From: Treponema sp.
Lineage (GTDB): Bacteria > Spirochaetota > Spirochaetia > Treponematales > Rectinemataceae
Length of the DNA: 7,448 bases
Assembly: GCA_012516755.1 (NCBI GenBank)
Contig: JAAYWE010000021.1
Span: 1 to 7,448 of the forward strand
Direction of reading: 5' to 3'
Below, in pieces: positions 6,394 through 7,448 of this stretch (its first letter is position 1; each line of letters starts with the position of its first letter). Under the pieces are notes generated by a model. It saw only the letters and a program-made list of their open reading frames with translations, was not told the DNA's origin and searched no databases. The translations under genes and the position numbers were made by a program.

Positions 6394-7448
6394 ATGGATA
6401 GCTATGATGTTGTGATTGTCGGTACAGGCCCAGCCGGACTTGGTGCCGCATTTAAGCTTCTGGAATCGAGACCATCCTTCAATATTCTCCTCATCGACAA
6501 GCAACAGGTATCTTCTGGCGGGCTTCGCAACGATTGCAAGATGAATTTTACTTGGCCTATAGGTTTTCCTTTGGAATGTTGGGACGAGGCCACTGGCAAA
6601 CACTATCTCGAACTTACAGAAGGCTTCCTCAAGCCCCATATTATGGAAAAACGCAACATAGAGATTTACAGAAAGCGAGCGGAGAAGATAGGAGTTCAAT
6701 TGCTCGATGTTAGGCAGTCACACCTGGGTACAGACGGTGGTTTTAAACTGATCAAGGATCTCACCGCAAGGCTCAGAGGACTCGGCGCAACTTTTAGCTT
6801 TAAAGAAGAAATGCTTGGAGTCGAGCCTGGATCCAGAGTCATCATAACAGATAAGCGCGAGCTGAAATATGGCTCTCTGGTAGTAGCACCCGGTCGCGGT
6901 GGCTTCGCTTTTCTCCAGAGACTTATGGAAGAACTCGGCATTAAATTTCGCGATAATGTGGTCGACATTGGCGTCCGAATAGAAACAACAGAGGAACATT
7001 ACCCAATAGTACGCGATTACTACGATCCCAAATTTTTCTTTCCTAAAAAGACACGCACTTTCTGTACCAACTCGCGGGCAGCCTATGTGGTGCAGGAGCG
7101 CTACGGCGACGAAAAACAAGGCTATTGGTACTCGATCAATGGCCATGCTTGGTCTAGTGAGCGACCAGCAAATGGTCTTGTGAACTTTGCGATATTAAAA
7201 ACCATAACACTTACTCAGCCTCTCGCCTCTGGACAGGATTATGCGCAGATGTTGGGACATCTAGCAGTATTGCTTGGAGGCGGAAGACCGATAATGCAGC
7301 GCATAGGCGATTTTAGGCTCGGCAAGCGGTCGTTTGCCAACTCTTTTACCGGCGATCTATATAACTTCAACCCCTCACTTCCCTCCTGTACGCCCGGGGA
7401 TATAAGCCTCTGCATTCCAGCTAAAACGATGCGGGCTATTTGGAATGC
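6394..7448 (+). CDS. FAD-dependent dehydrogenase, COG2509 type (3' partial)
   Basis: The frame starts at ATG 6394 and is still open at the window end (351 residues visible; the family is usually about 450-480). The N-terminal dinucleotide fold has GTGPAG at residues 10-15 and the FAD-ribose acidic residue at the end of the second strand (LLIDK, Asp35). Further family blocks are RAEKIGVQLLDVRQSHLGTD (95-114), VVAPGRGG (163-170), VDIGVRIE (190-197), RTFCTN, NGHAW, LGGGRPIMQRIGDF and TPGDISLCIPA (333-343). I recognise these from the uncharacterised COG2509 flavoprotein family; the reaction and substrate are unknown. Relatives I recall carry a Cys-rich stretch between the second strand and the GG-x5-D-x-K block. 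Here LLIDKQQVSSGGLRNDCKM runs straight through without it. It is divergent from livK with no obvious metabolic link. Confidence 0.82.
   Translation, partial: MDSYDVVIVGTGPAGLGAAFKLLESRPSFNILLIDKQQVSSGGLRNDCKMNFTWPIGFPLECWDEATGKHYLELTEGFLKPHIMEKRNIEIYRKRAEKIGVQLLDVRQSHLGTDGGFKLIKDLTARLRGLGATFSFKEEMLGVEPGSRVIITDKRELKYGSLVVAPGRGGFAFLQRLMEELGIKFRDNVVDIGVRIETTEEHYPIVRDYYDPKFFFPKKTRTFCTNSRAAYVVQERYGDEKQGYWYSINGHAWSSERPANGLVNFAILKTITLTQPLASGQDYAQMLGHLAVLLGGGRPIMQRIGDFRLGKRSFANSFTGDLYNFNPSLPSCTPGDISLCIPAKTMRAIWN

Noticed and set aside
6006..6395. 129-codon minus-strand open frame spanning the livK start and intergenic region
   Set aside because: It lies out of frame over the livK signal peptide, has no family resemblance or ribosome site, and is explained as a shadow.
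6718..7146. 142-codon minus-strand open frame opposite the FAD dehydrogenase gene
   Set aside because: It is antisense to a clearly recognisable flavoprotein with conserved motifs; no protein family is visible in it.

Overview
The window holds a complete high-affinity branched-chain amino acid ABC transporter operon (livK-livH-livM-livG-livF, minus strand, about 6148 down to 1364). It is flanked by two partial plus-strand genes that run off the window edges. The organism is a bacterium of intermediate GC with dense operon packing and strong AAGGAGG-type ribosome binding sites. The binding protein is a lipoprotein, as is common in spirochaetes, Firmicutes and some other phyla. I cannot assign a taxon from this alone; Spirochaetota is only a guess.

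Layout: 1-1326 (+) is the 3' part of a serine beta-lactamase/penicillin-binding-protein-like gene with a C-terminal membrane region. Every recognisable catalytic motif in it is substituted, so it looks like a pseudoenzyme. It converges on livF across 37 bp with no clear terminator. From 1364 to 4848 (-) livF, livG, livM and livH overlap or nearly abut. A 148-bp gap (4849-4996) separates livH from livK and contains an intrinsic-terminator-like hairpin, a second GC-rich hairpin and a possible short leader ORF that stops on the livH start codon. livK is at 4997-6148 (-). The 245-bp divergent intergenic region 6149-6393 carries a likely livK promoter whose spacer is filled by a 7-5-7 inverted repeat. 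From 6394 to the end (+) is a FAD-dependent dehydrogenase of the COG2509 type, cut off by the window.

How the genes work together: LivK captures branched-chain (or related) amino acids outside the cytoplasmic membrane, LivH and LivM form the channel, and LivG and LivF hydrolyse ATP. The hairpin after livK fits the usual need for more binding protein than permease. The flanking genes have no evident functional link to the transporter. Most of the window is ordinary. The points worth a second look are the degenerate beta-lactamase fold protein, the livK-livH leader/attenuator arrangement, the palindrome in the livK promoter and the short FAD dehydrogenase variant. I see no convincing new multi-gene system.
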